From the NCBI GenBank assembly GCA_016713325.1, contig JADJPJ010000028.1:1-64000 (forward strand): a stretch of 64,000 nt of DNA. Reading direction: 5' to 3'. The notes below the pieces were generated by a model. That model did not search any database and was not told where the DNA came from. It worked only from the letters and a program-made list of their open reading frames with translations. Positions 34,323 through 42,994 of the stretch are shown piece by piece (position 1 is the stretch's first letter; every line of letters starts with the position of its first letter). The translations under genes and the position numbers were made by a program. The stretch comes from Candidatus Flexifilum affinis (GTDB lineage: Bacteria > Chloroflexota > Anaerolineae > Aggregatilineales > Phototrophicaceae).

Positions 34323-36323
34323 GTGAGCGAACTTCGCATTGAACACTGGAATATGCCGGTCGCGCCGCTGGGGCCGGAAAATCCGCTGCCGGCCTTTGGC
34401 AAACCGAACTACCAGCCGGTGCTGTCCGGCAAGCCAGATGGCGACGCGGAAGCCGGTTACGTGCCGGACTATCTGCCCTACCCGGTGCAGGACGGCTACA
34501 CGCGGGAGCGCAAAACCACCCCGGTGAAGGTCGCGGTGCTGGAAAACGACGTGCTGCGGGCAGCCTTTCTGCTCGATTACGGCGGCCGGATGTGGTCACT
34601 GGTGCACAAGCCGAGCGGCCGCGAGCTGCTGTTCGTGAACCCCATGCTCCAGCCCGCCAACCTGGCCATGCGCAACGCCTGGTTCAGCGGCGGCGTCGAG
34701 TGGAACATGGGCGTGATCTCGCACACGCCGTTCACCTGCTCGCCGATCTTCGCCGCGCGGGTGACCGCGCCGGACGGCACGCCGGTCCTGCGGTTGTACG
34801 AGTGGGAGCGCATTCGCCAGGCCGCCTACCAGATCGACGCCTACCTCCCCGATGGATCGCCCGTCCTGTACGTCCGCATACGCCTGATCAATCCGTTCGA
34901 CCGGCCGCTGCCGATGTACTGGTGGTCGAACATCGCCGTGCCGGAAGCCGAGGATGTGCGCGTGCTGGTGCCGACCGACCGCTCGTACCGCTATGCGCTG
35001 TCAGTGGCCGACCTGCAAACCGTATCGGTCCCGGTCGTGGACGGCAAAGACATCACCTATACCACTCGCTTCAAACGCGCTGCCGACTACTTCTTCCTGA
35101 TTCCCGAGGAGCAGCGACCGTGGATCACCGCGCTCGACGGGAGCGGCAAGGGGCTGATTCAGGTCTCGACGAGCCGCCTGCGGGGGCGCAAGCTGTTCCT
35201 GTGGGGCACCGGTCCGGGCGGCAAGCGCTGGCAGGAATGGCTGAATGGCCCTGCCCAGGCCTATCTGGAAATCCAGGCCGGGCTGGCGCCGACGCAGCTC
35301 GAATATGCAACCCTGCCGCCGAATGCCGAATGGTCCTGGCTGGAAGGCTACGGCCTGATGGAAGCCGACGCGGGAACAGCCCACGGCGTCGACTGGGAGG
35401 CAGCGCGCGCGGATGTCGAGGCGAGGCTGGAAATCCTGGCGCCGCTGGCATCCTTCGAGGCGGAACACGCGCGCGGCGAAAGCTGGAAAGACCAGCCTCC
35501 AGCCGAAATTCTGCATCAGGGTTCGGGCTGGGGTGCGCTCGAAGCCGAGCGGCGGGCCTCCGCAGGCGAAAAACCGTTCGCCGGCCCCGGTCTGGACTTC
35601 AGCAGCGTGTCCGACGCGGCGCAAGAACCGTGGCGAGAACTGCTGCACACCGGAAGCTTCCCCGACAATCCGACAGACGACCTGAGCGCCGGTCTGCTCG
35701 TGCAGTCCGCATGGCGCGATCTGCTGGAAGCGGCGGTGGCGCGCGATCCGAATACCGGCTGGGAGGCGTGGCTGCATCTCGGCACGATGTGCCTGCACGA
35801 CGGCGACCGCCCCGGCGCGCGGCAGGCCTGGGAAACCTCGCTGGAACGGAGGCGCACCGCCTGGGCGCTGCGCAATCTGGCCGCCCTGGCGCGGATGGAA
35901 GGCCGACTCGACGAGGCCGTCGAGCGGTACCTGGAAGCGCAGACTCTGCGACCGGACCTCGTGCCATTGCTCATTGAGACGGCGCGCCTGCTGATCGACG
36001 CTGGGCGCCCTGGCGAATTCCTGGAGCGGCTGGCGGCCCAACCGGAAGCGGTACGGCGGCACGGGCGGATCAACCTGCTGGAAGTCGAGGCAGGGCTGGC
36101 CGTCGGCGACCTGGACCGCGTCGGAAGGTTGTTCGACCAGCGATTCGAGATCGTCGACTACCGCGAGGGAGACGAGATCCTGACCGAGTTGTGGCATCGC
36201 TATCACGTCGAGCGCCTGAGCCGCAGTGAAGGTGTGCCGATCGACGAGGCGCTGTCCGAACGCGCCCGGCGCGAGCATCCCCTTCCGGCCGCATTCGATT
36301 TTCGCATGACCGCTGAGTCCTAG
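34323..36323 (+). CDS. DUF5107 domain protein with C-terminal TPR repeats
   Basis: This 666-residue protein starts at GTG 34323. The N-terminal two-thirds (about residues 55-340) matches the DUF5107 style, a galactose-mutarotase/carbohydrate-binding beta-sandwich-like region with LDYGGRMWSLVHKPSGRELLF and WFSGGVEWNMG. The last third (about 460-650) is helical with TPR-like repeats such as WEAWLHLGTMCLHDGDRPGARQAWETSL-type units. No signal peptide is visible. The family is uncharacterised but usually sits in sugar-degradation loci. It probably processes or senses an imported glycoside. Function beyond that is unknown. Confidence 0.75.
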   Translation: MSELRIEHWNMPVAPLGPENPLPAFGKPNYQPVLSGKPDGDAEAGYVPDYLPYPVQDGYTRERKTTPVKVAVLENDVLRAAFLLDYGGRMWSLVHKPSGRELLFVNPMLQPANLAMRNAWFSGGVEWNMGVISHTPFTCSPIFAARVTAPDGTPVLRLYEWERIRQAAYQIDAYLPDGSPVLYVRIRLINPFDRPLPMYWWSNIAVPEAEDVRVLVPTDRSYRYALSVADLQTVSVPVVDGKDITYTTRFKRAADYFFLIPEEQRPWITALDGSGKGLIQVSTSRLRGRKLFLWGTGPGGKRWQEWLNGPAQAYLEIQAGLAPTQLEYATLPPNAEWSWLEGYGLMEADAGTAHGVDWEAARADVEARLEILAPLASFEAEHARGESWKDQPPAEILHQGSGWGALEAERRASAGEKPFAGPGLDFSSVSDAAQEPWRELLHTGSFPDNPTDDLSAGLLVQSAWRDLLEAAVARDPNTGWEAWLHLGTMCLHDGDRPGARQAWETSLERRRTAWALRNLAALARMEGRLDEAVERYLEAQTLRPDLVPLLIETARLLIDAGRPGEFLERLAAQPEAVRRHGRINLLEVEAGLAVGDLDRVGRLFDQRFEIVDYREGDEILTELWHRYHVERLSRSEGVPIDEALSERARREHPLPAAFDFRMTAES

Positions 36324-36354
36324 TCGAACAACTGACATCACAGAGGAGTCGCAG

Positions 36355-37461
36355 ATGAGCAGCACATTCAACGGCCTGGGTGTGGATCTGGGCAACGTGG
36401 CCCGCTTCTCGAATGCCAAATCACGATCGATCAGCGCGGAGAACTTCACCGGCGCCAAGGGCGCGGGCGGCATGGCCACCGAGGGCACCGGCGCGCGCCA
36501 CGCGATGCAGGAACTCGGCCAGGGCTGGAAGATCTCCCCGAGCATCAACATGGAGCCGCGCTCGACGTTCGAGCTGGCCAACATCGAGGGGCCGGGCTGC
36601 ATCCAGCATATCTGGCTGACGGTGGACCCGCGCTTCTGGCGGTCGCTGGTCATCCGCTTCACCTGGGACGACGAGCCAACCCCCTCGATTGAGGTGCCGG
36701 TCGGCGACCTGTTCTGCAACGGCTGGTGCGTGCGCTGCAACGTCGCCTCGCTGCCGGTGGCCGTCAACCCGGCAGGCGGGTTCAACAGCTACTGGGAAAT
36801 GCCCTTCCGCAAACATGCCCGTGTCACCATCGAAAACCTCAGCCCGGACCCGGTTCGAGGGCTGTACTACCAGATCGACTACGTGCTGACCGACGTGCCC
36901 GAAGACTACGGCTATCTGCACGCGCAGTGGCGGCGCAGCAATCCGCTGCCCTACAAAGAGGTGCATACCCTGCTCGACGGCGTACGCGGCCAGGGGCAGT
37001 ACGTCGGCACGTACCTCGCCTGGGGCGTCAACAACACCGGCTGGTGGGGCGAAGGCGAGATGAAGTTCTATCTCGACGGCGACGGTGACTGGCCGACCAT
37101 CTGCGGAACCGGCACGGAAGACTACTTCGGCGGCGCGTGGAACTTCGAGCACCCGCGCGGCGAGTACGGCATTTTCACCACGCCCTTCCTGGGTCTGCCG
37201 CAGGTGATCAAGCCGGACGGCCTGTACCAGAGCCAGCAGCGCTTCGGCCTGTACCGCTGGCACATCAAGGACACGATCCGCTTCGAGCAGGATCTGCGCG
37301 TGACGATTCAGGCGCTGGGCTGGCGCGGCTCCCCCGGCGGCAGCGAGAGCCGCTACCTGCCGCTGCAGGATGACATCGCCTCGACCGCGTTCTGGTATCA
37401 GTCGGAGCCGCACGCGCCCTTCCCGACGCTGCCGGGCGCGGATGTCCTGCAGGTGATTTGA
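36355..37461 (+). CDS. Glycoside hydrolase family 172 (DUF2961) protein
   Basis: This 368-residue protein shows the DUF2961 signature: HIWLTVDPRFWRSLVIRFTW-type jelly-roll strands, then WWGEGEMKFYLDGDGDWPTI and CGTGTEDYFGGAWNF, whose Glu residues correspond to catalytic positions in GH172. Characterised GH172 enzymes act on alpha-D-fructofuranosides (difructose anhydrides) and D-arabinofuranosides. It lacks a signal peptide, so it should act on an imported oligosaccharide. It lies 31 nt after the DUF5107 gene, with an AGAGGAG ribosome-binding site, and is the last gene of the operon before a hairpin. Confidence 0.88.
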   Translation: MSSTFNGLGVDLGNVARFSNAKSRSISAENFTGAKGAGGMATEGTGARHAMQELGQGWKISPSINMEPRSTFELANIEGPGCIQHIWLTVDPRFWRSLVIRFTWDDEPTPSIEVPVGDLFCNGWCVRCNVASLPVAVNPAGGFNSYWEMPFRKHARVTIENLSPDPVRGLYYQIDYVLTDVPEDYGYLHAQWRRSNPLPYKEVHTLLDGVRGQGQYVGTYLAWGVNNTGWWGEGEMKFYLDGDGDWPTICGTGTEDYFGGAWNFEHPRGEYGIFTTPFLGLPQVIKPDGLYQSQQRFGLYRWHIKDTIRFEQDLRVTIQALGWRGSPGGSESRYLPLQDDIASTAFWYQSEPHAPFPTLPGADVLQVI

Positions 37462-37490
37462 GGCGCAGAATTCTCCCCTTCACCTTCTGA

Positions 37491-37521
37491 CCTCCTCTCC
37501 CGGCTTGCGTGGGAGAGGAGG
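37491..37521. terminator. Hairpin after the GH172 gene (CCTCTCCC-type repeat)
   Basis: CCTCCTCTCCC and GGGAGAGGAGG form a perfect 11-bp stem with a 9-nt loop, 30 nt after the GH172 stop and upstream of a convergent gene. There is no U-tract. It belongs to the same repeat style as 7507 and 19934. Confidence 0.5.
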
Positions 37522-37614
37522 AACCGGTCGCCAGCACGCAGGGTTGTGAGAACCCGATCGAGACCCCAGGCAAGGCGTTTCACGAAGAGGGGTTGGAGAG
37601 GTGAGACGGAAGCT

Positions 37615-39042
37615 TTACCTGACGCGCCGGGCGCACACATGGAAGAACGCCCTGCCGTTCATGGATGACTCGCGCTGAAACCCGACAGTCTCCAACTCGC
37701 GTATCACATCATCCGGGTCGTAGTAGACCTTCACGATTTCGAAAGTGCGCCCGTTTTGAAGCGTGCGCTGCTGATATTGCCCCTCTTCATTCTCCCCCGA
37801 AAGCTGAATGCCACCCTTCGGCTCGTCGACGATGAAGACCCGACCGCCAGCTTTCGTGGCCCGCGCCACCTTGTCGAGGAACGTCTTCAGATGGCTCGGC
37901 GGCACGTGGGACAGCCAGAAGGAGAAGAAGACCAGGTCGTACTGCCGGTTCGGCTCCCAGGCGAACAGATCGACCGTCTGATAGGTCACGGCCGCCTCGC
38001 CCAGTTTGGCCTGGTTGAGCTGGAGCATCTCCGGCGAGCCGTCGAGCGCCGTCACGGATGCGCTGATCTTCGCCAGCTCCTGCGTCCAGACGCCGGTTCC
38101 ACTGGCGAGTTCGAGGGCATCGCCCACGGGGCCTAGGGCGTGGAGCACGCTGACGATCTGCGCCCACTCCAGATCGGCCCCGTCGAGTTGGGCCTGGGTA
38201 TGTGCGGCATGGATCGTCGACCTGGGTTCTGCCGGCCCAAGGGACTGATCGTACTCCGGGGCGCGGGCACGGTAGTAGGCGAGCTGCTCTTCCAGCACGT
38301 AGCTCTGATACTGCGCGACCGGGCTATCCGAGTGCGGTCGGCCGCTGGCTCTATAGACCTCGATCAGCCGCCTGACGTCGAAGGGCACGCGGCGGAATTC
38401 CAGAGAAAGCCCGCCCTTCTCCGCCGTCAGCAGGGCATATTCCGCCCAGGGGTCGGGGCGAAACCGATCTTCGGGCTGATCGTGGCGGTAAGCCAGGCCG
38501 ATGCTTCCGGGATTGAAGTGGAACGTGTGGTCAAAATGGCGAATGAACTGGACGTGGGTGTGCCCGCCCGTGTAGAGGGTGCCAGGTTCCGGGTTGAGGA
38601 TGCCCCGCACCTCTTCGTTGGGCGTCTGCGGCAGGATGAGGTCATCAAAGGAGCGTGGCGACCCATGGTAGCAGAGCAGCGACAGCCGAGGATCGAGGGT
38701 CAGGCGCACGGTAGGCTGGAAGGCGCGAATGAAGGTGAGGTCGGCTTCCCTCAGCCGGGAGAGCTGCCATTCGCGGACCGCTTCCATTTGGGCACGGCGC
38801 GCGTCGGCGATCTGTTCCGCGTCGCTGGCCACACCCGTCAGCAGCCAGTCGTCGGCATTGCCCATGACCACCGGGCAGGCCAGTTCGCGCAGCATGGCGA
38901 CGACCTCCGCCGGTTGGGGGCCGCCCTGAATGGCATCCCCAAGGCAGACCACCTGATCGGCCCGCTGGTTTTGCAGATCCTGGAGCACGGCTTCCAGAGC
39001 AACGCCATTGCCATGAATATCGGACAGGACAGCCAAACGCAT
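37615..39042 (-). CDS. Metallophosphoesterase-SAM methyltransferase fusion protein
   Basis: The ATG at 39042 has a GGAGAG site; a longer start at 39075 is unlikely. Residues 1-240 form a YfcE/MJ0936-type calcineurin-like phosphoesterase with all metal motifs: LSDIHGN, GDAIQGG, GNADD, CYHGSP and GGHTHVQ. After a linker containing EQLAYYRARAPEYD, residues about 285-475 form a class I methyltransferase with motif I LELASGTGVWTQEL, VTALDGSPEML and GGRVFIVDEP. The two domains are normally separate proteins. No frameshift is needed to join them. Substrates are unknown; the phosphoesterase could act on a phosphodiester and the methyltransferase on a small molecule. Confidence 0.87.
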   Translation of the reverse strand: MRLAVLSDIHGNGVALEAVLQDLQNQRADQVVCLGDAIQGGPQPAEVVAMLRELACPVVMGNADDWLLTGVASDAEQIADARRAQMEAVREWQLSRLREADLTFIRAFQPTVRLTLDPRLSLLCYHGSPRSFDDLILPQTPNEEVRGILNPEPGTLYTGGHTHVQFIRHFDHTFHFNPGSIGLAYRHDQPEDRFRPDPWAEYALLTAEKGGLSLEFRRVPFDVRRLIEVYRASGRPHSDSPVAQYQSYVLEEQLAYYRARAPEYDQSLGPAEPRSTIHAAHTQAQLDGADLEWAQIVSVLHALGPVGDALELASGTGVWTQELAKISASVTALDGSPEMLQLNQAKLGEAAVTYQTVDLFAWEPNRQYDLVFFSFWLSHVPPSHLKTFLDKVARATKAGGRVFIVDEPKGGIQLSGENEEGQYQQRTLQNGRTFEIVKVYYDPDDVIRELETVGFQRESSMNGRAFFHVCARRVR

Positions 39043-39146
39043 GCGATTCTCTCCTGACAATCTTACGGCTTCCATTCTACACGTCTACGCGCCTCATCGG
39101 ATCGAGGAGCCGCCAGGCGGGCAGTATGCCTGTTGACTCAAATAGA

Positions 39147-39172
39147 AAGCGCCCCTCGCGTGAGGGGCGCTT
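39147..39172 (-). terminator. Intrinsic terminator-like hairpin after the DoxX gene
   Basis: AAGCGCCCCTC and GAGGGGCGCTT form an 11-bp perfect stem with a 4-nt loop. Read on the minus strand it is followed by TCTATTT. It lies in the 171-bp gap between the DoxX and phosphoesterase genes. Confidence 0.65.
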
Positions 39173-39213
39173 CCGGTTCAACCTCGCATCCAGGTTGTGG
39201 GGTTGTGCAGTTG

Positions 39214-39825
39214 TCAGTCGCCGACGGCCGGTGAAGTCTGTGGGATGGCGCCACTGGCTTCCCGGTTTTTCCGCCCCCAGGGCGTGCCGAGCCGGGGCAG
39301 CAGGATGTAGTCGAGACCGAAGTAGCCGGCGTTCTTCCAGGCCATGACGAGCAGGATGGCGCCCAGCAGAAGCAGACCGTTGGTGCTGGCTGAACCGGCC
39401 ATGATGAAGTTCCAGTTCATGAGCGCGGCGAAGAAAGCGGCGATGCCGACGAAGGCGCCGACGATCAGGGCGATGCCGATCAGGATCTCGCCGAAGACGA
39501 TCAGCTTGGAGAACCAGGTGTAGGAACCGCTGTCGAGCAGGCCCTGAATGAACCCGCGGTACCAGTCGAACGAGATCGGCGGGCGGCCCTGTTCGGGCAT
39601 GGCGATGGCATTGGTCCAGAAGCCCTGAAGCGCGGCGCCGGTCTCGATCCAGGCCGGGTTATTGAGTTTGCCCAGGCCGGATTGCAGCCAGCTCAGGCCG
39701 ATCAGCACGCGGATGACGGTCCAGACGGCGGACATGCGGGTGTCGCTGAACAGGAACCGGGCAAAGGGTGGGTCCTCGACGGTCCGGTTGTTCTTGTTCT
39801 TGAGAGTGTTGAAGTTGATCATCAT
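39214..39825 (-). CDS. DoxX-family membrane protein
   Basis: A 203-residue integral membrane protein with about four hydrophobic segments (for example RVLIGLSWLQSGLGKL, LIVFGEILIGIALIVGAFVGI and LLLLGAILLVMAW). The SWLQSGLGKL and GEILIG motifs are typical of the DoxX/thiosulfate-quinone-reductase-like family. Family members sit in the cytoplasmic membrane and are linked to redox or sulfur metabolism, though most are uncharacterised. The N-terminal 35 residues are polar and Asn/Lys-rich. It is preceded by the two-component pair on the same strand but separated by 133 bp in which I see nothing further. Confidence 0.82.
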   Translation of the reverse strand: MMINFNTLKNKNNRTVEDPPFARFLFSDTRMSAVWTVIRVLIGLSWLQSGLGKLNNPAWIETGAALQGFWTNAIAMPEQGRPPISFDWYRGFIQGLLDSGSYTWFSKLIVFGEILIGIALIVGAFVGIAAFFAALMNWNFIMAGSASTNGLLLLGAILLVMAWKNAGYFGLDYILLPRLGTPWGRKNREASGAIPQTSPAVGD

Positions 39826-39958
39826 GTACTCCCTGTTGGCTACTTGTTTGCTTCAATGACCTCATCTTACGACCAACAGGGAATCGGCTGTAGCAGGGAA
39901 ACCCCCATAGTCTGTCGGGGGAAGCGGCGGACTTTTGTCAGGGAATCCCCGACAGCAC

Positions 39959-40618
39959 TTATTCGAGCAGGCCGCGTTCCAGCGCCGACTTGACGAGCTG
40001 CGCGCGCGTCTGCAAATTGAGCTTCTCCATGCCGCGCGTGCGGTAGGTTTCGACGGTCTTCACGCTCAGAAACAGCTCGGCGGCGATCTCGGCGTTGGTG
40101 TAGCCAAGCGCCACCAGCCGCAGCACGTCCCGCTCGCGGTCCGACAGGTTGTCCCACGGATCGGCCTGGGCCTTCGCCGCCGCCGTCGCCTGGGTATCGA
40201 TCTTCTGAAGCAGCTTCTCGGTCATCGCCGAATGCACGTAGGGGTCGCCGCGCATCACCGTCTGAATGGCCATCAGCAGCTCGCTGTCCACGGCCTTCTT
40301 GAGAATGTAGCCGGACGCCCCGGCCCGCAGCGCCTCCTGAAGGTAACTCACGTCGTCGTACATGGTCAGGATCAGGATGCGGCTGCCCGGCGATTCCTTG
40401 CGCAGCAGCGGAATCGCGGTGAGGCCATCCATGCCGGGCATGTTCAGGTCGAGCAGGACCACGTCCGGCTGAAGCTCATGCGCTTTGGCGACAGCCTCCG
40501 TGCCGTTCCCGGCCTCTCCGACGACCTGCAAGTCGGGCTGGTTGTCGATCAGCAGGCGCAGGCCGGAGCGCAGCACGGCATGATCGTCGACCAGCAAAAT
40601 GCGCGTCGATGTATCCAT
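39959..40618 (-). CDS. NarL/FixJ-type response regulator
   Basis: This 219-residue regulator has a receiver domain (LLVDDHAVLRSG, phospho-acceptor Asp57 in VVLLDLNMPGMDG, the switch Thr in ILTMYDD and Lys in GYILKKAVD) and a C-terminal LuxR helix-turn-helix (LSDRERDVLRLVALGYTNAEIAAEL... KTVETY). It is 4 nt downstream of its histidine kinase and almost certainly its phospho-acceptor. Target genes are not evident. Confidence 0.95.
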   Translation of the reverse strand: MDTSTRILLVDDHAVLRSGLRLLIDNQPDLQVVGEAGNGTEAVAKAHELQPDVVLLDLNMPGMDGLTAIPLLRKESPGSRILILTMYDDVSYLQEALRAGASGYILKKAVDSELLMAIQTVMRGDPYVHSAMTEKLLQKIDTQATAAAKAQADPWDNLSDRERDVLRLVALGYTNAEIAAELFLSVKTVETYRTRGMEKLNLQTRAQLVKSALERGLLE

Positions 40619-40622
40619 TGAT

Positions 40623-42068
40623 CTACCTCGTCTCCATCTCGGGCACCGGCGTCAGTGGAATCTCGATGAACAGGCTGGCCCCCGCCCCGGGCTGTGATTC
40701 GATGATCAGCTTGCCGCCGAACAACTGGGTGCGCTCGCGAATGCCTTGCAGGCCCAGGCTCTTCTGGCTGTAGGATTGGGCATCGGCATCGAAGCCGACC
40801 CCGTTGTCTTCGATGATCACGCGAATGACGGTGAGGCGCTGCTCCAGCAGGACGCTGGCGTTCTTCGCCTGCGCATGCCGGGCGATGTTGGTCAGCCCCT
40901 CCTGGATCATCCGGTACAGGCTGGTCTCCAGCGCAGGCGGCAGCCGCTCATCCAGACCGCGCGCGACGAAATCGACCTGGATGCCGTAGCGCCGCTGGTA
41001 ATCGTCGATGTAGCGTCCGAGCGCCGCTTCCAAACCCAGGTCGTCCAGCACATTCGGCCGAAGCTGCCAGGCCAGCGCATGGACTTCGTCGAGGGTGTGG
41101 TTCACCACCTTGCGGATGTCTTCGATGCGGCTGTGGAGGGTGTTCAGATCGGGCGATTCTTCCAGGTTGCGCAGGCCGACGAGCAGCGAGGTGAGCGACT
41201 GGCTGGTGCTGTCGTGCAGTTCGCGGGCGATGCGCTTGCGCTCGTCCTCCTGCGCGGTGATAACGCCGCGAATGTAATGCTGGCGGAGCGATTCACGCTC
41301 GCTGCTGAGCTTTGCCGCGCGGGCCAGCGAGCGCGTCATGACGTTGAAGGCCTCGGCCAGGTCGCCGATCTCGTCATTGGCCCAGCGCGTCACCTGGCGC
41401 GAGAAGTCGCCGCTGGCCACTGCGCGCGTGGCATCGACCAGACTGAGGATTGGCCGGGTGAGAATCCAGGTCAGGAAAAAGGCCGCCAGGAAACCCACCA
41501 CGACCATGACCAGCGTGATCGACCAGATCTGCACCGTCACCGTGTTGGTGATGGCCTCGATCGTGTCCTCGGCCAGGCCGAGCTGGAGGATCTGACCGTC
41601 GGCCAATGGCGTGACGACATCGATCACGTCTCCCCACGGCGTGCTTAGCTTGCGCGTGCGCTGAACCGGGTCGATCGGCAGGGTTGATGCGATCTCCGGC
41701 GGCAGCGGGGCATCGGGACTCGACGCGACGATCGCGCCATCCGGCTGACGAAGGGCGATGTAGTCGACCAGGGTGTTATGCCCGCCGGCAGAATAGTGCT
41801 CCTTGGTGCCCTGAAGATACTCGACGAGCGCCGGCACATCCCCCGCTTCCGCGAGTTGAGCCACGCGGGAGGCCAGGCTGTCCGAAATACCCAGCCCCTG
41901 CGAATAGAGCTGCGTCTCCAGGGTTTCGTACAGGGCAAAGCGCAGTTGGAAGGTGACGAACAGGCCGAGCAGGACGATCACGCCCAGCACGATCCCCATC
42001 ACTTTAACGCGAATGCTGGCGGCCCCGAAGACCGCCCAGAACCGCTGCACCAGCGGCGCATTCCACAT
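40623..42068 (-). CDS. Sensor histidine kinase, NarX/HisKA_3 type
   Basis: An integral membrane kinase of about 481 residues. A first membrane segment (VKVMGIVLGVIVLLGLFVTF) precedes a periplasmic sensor region (about residues 45-180) and a second membrane segment (SITLVMVVVGFLAAFFLTWIL). A HAMP linker, the HisKA_3 phospho-acceptor in IARELHDSTSQSLTSLL and a C-terminal ATPase with EDNGVGFD and SLGLQGIRER follow. The ATG at 42068 gives the usual short cytoplasmic N-terminus; an in-frame ATG at 42182 would add 38 polar residues and cannot be excluded. It signals to the response regulator encoded next. Confidence 0.92.
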   Translation of the reverse strand: MWNAPLVQRFWAVFGAASIRVKVMGIVLGVIVLLGLFVTFQLRFALYETLETQLYSQGLGISDSLASRVAQLAEAGDVPALVEYLQGTKEHYSAGGHNTLVDYIALRQPDGAIVASSPDAPLPPEIASTLPIDPVQRTRKLSTPWGDVIDVVTPLADGQILQLGLAEDTIEAITNTVTVQIWSITLVMVVVGFLAAFFLTWILTRPILSLVDATRAVASGDFSRQVTRWANDEIGDLAEAFNVMTRSLARAAKLSSERESLRQHYIRGVITAQEDERKRIARELHDSTSQSLTSLLVGLRNLEESPDLNTLHSRIEDIRKVVNHTLDEVHALAWQLRPNVLDDLGLEAALGRYIDDYQRRYGIQVDFVARGLDERLPPALETSLYRMIQEGLTNIARHAQAKNASVLLEQRLTVIRVIIEDNGVGFDADAQSYSQKSLGLQGIRERTQLFGGKLIIESQPGAGASLFIEIPLTPVPEMETR

Positions 42069-42330
42069 GCCTTGGAGTTTAATCGTATCCCTTTCCCGAC
42101 TCTGTTGGCGGGCTGAAGCCGTGTCGTGCAGCAAAGAACGGACGGCTTGATCGCGGAAGGCAAGAATGCCGTCCGTAGGCATGTGGTCCGCTGTTCAACG
42201 GTCAGGTTTTGAATTCTGCTTCAGCGCTTGTTGGGGCCTATTGTAACGGTGGATGCCGACTGCGCATACTCAGAGGTGATTTTTACACACGGCAAACGGA
42301 CTAGATTTCCCGCGAGGTCATCATCCCTTC

Positions 42331-42410
42331 GTAGGGCGCGGTTCGCGAACCGCCCGTTGGTCAATCGTCCGCCATTGCGATGTCTCGGACGCATCGCGAT
42401 GCGCCTCTAC
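42331..42410. repeat. Possible degenerate GTAGGG...CTAC palindromic repeat
   Basis: It contains the 16-bp perfect palindrome GCGGTTCGCGAACCGC (42338-42353), begins GTAGGGCGC and ends GCGCCTCTAC with an internal CGGACGCATCGCGATGCG. The shape matches the two-hairpin repeats elsewhere, but the internal sequence differs. It fills part of the roughly 340-bp gap between the kinase and the membrane-protein gene; the rest of that gap shows no clear feature. Confidence 0.4.
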
Positions 42411-42976
42411 GCTGCACCCTCATGACCGTGCGGTGAGGGAGCGCCACTCATCCGCCAGACGGCAAGCGCGAGCGCGGCGGGGAGCGCCCACAGAACGGTG
42501 CGCCCGCCAAGCATGAAGAGCACCGTGGTCGCCACAATGCCGAGGACAAAGCCGTTGTTTTCCCAGAAGAACAGTCCACGCGCCGTGACGCCGCCCGACC
42601 AGCGCGCGAAAAAGACGCCTGGATACAGGCCGGCCGCGCCAATCAGGAGCATGTAGACCGGAACGAGCCGCGTATCGAACGGGTTGAGGACCACCAGCAG
42701 CCCGCACAAGGCATAGGCCGCGAGCATCAACGCCTGAAGCTGGCGCAGCGTCACCGGCAGGCGGTGCAGAAACGACGCCCCCAGCGCGCCCCCGGACAAC
42801 CAGCACAGCGTGATCAGCAGATAGGTGCCGAACCCGGAGGAAAGCGTGAAGGTGAGCTGGAAGAACAGGCCGGTCTGCAAGGCGCCGAGCAGAAGGCCCA
42901 CCACCAGCGGAAAGAGGCGATTCGAACGGACGAAACCGGCGAAGGGGGCGGCGAGGGTTTGAGTCGTCGTAGTCAC
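42407..42976 (-). CDS. Small polytopic membrane protein, partner of the spermidine-synthase-like gene
   Basis: A 189-residue protein with about six hydrophobic segments (for example LFPLVVGLLLGALQTGLFF, LQALMLAAYALCGLLVVLN, VPVYMLLIGAAGLYPGVFFARW and TVLWALPAALALAVW). The GVFFARW and RGLFFWENNGFVLG segments resemble the membrane half of spermidine-synthase-like transporter-fold proteins. It lies 18 nt after the spermidine-synthase-like gene and may be a split-off partner. Function is unknown. Confidence 0.75.
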   Translation of the reverse strand: MTTTTQTLAAPFAGFVRSNRLFPLVVGLLLGALQTGLFFQLTFTLSSGFGTYLLITLCWLSGGALGASFLHRLPVTLRQLQALMLAAYALCGLLVVLNPFDTRLVPVYMLLIGAAGLYPGVFFARWSGGVTARGLFFWENNGFVLGIVATTVLFMLGGRTVLWALPAALALAVWRMSGAPSPHGHEGAA

Positions 42977-42994
42977 GGGCGATCTCCTGAGAAG

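Noticed and set aside
35001..36785. 594-codon open frame on the minus strand
   Set aside because: It is antisense to the DUF5107 and GH172 genes, with no coherent domain.
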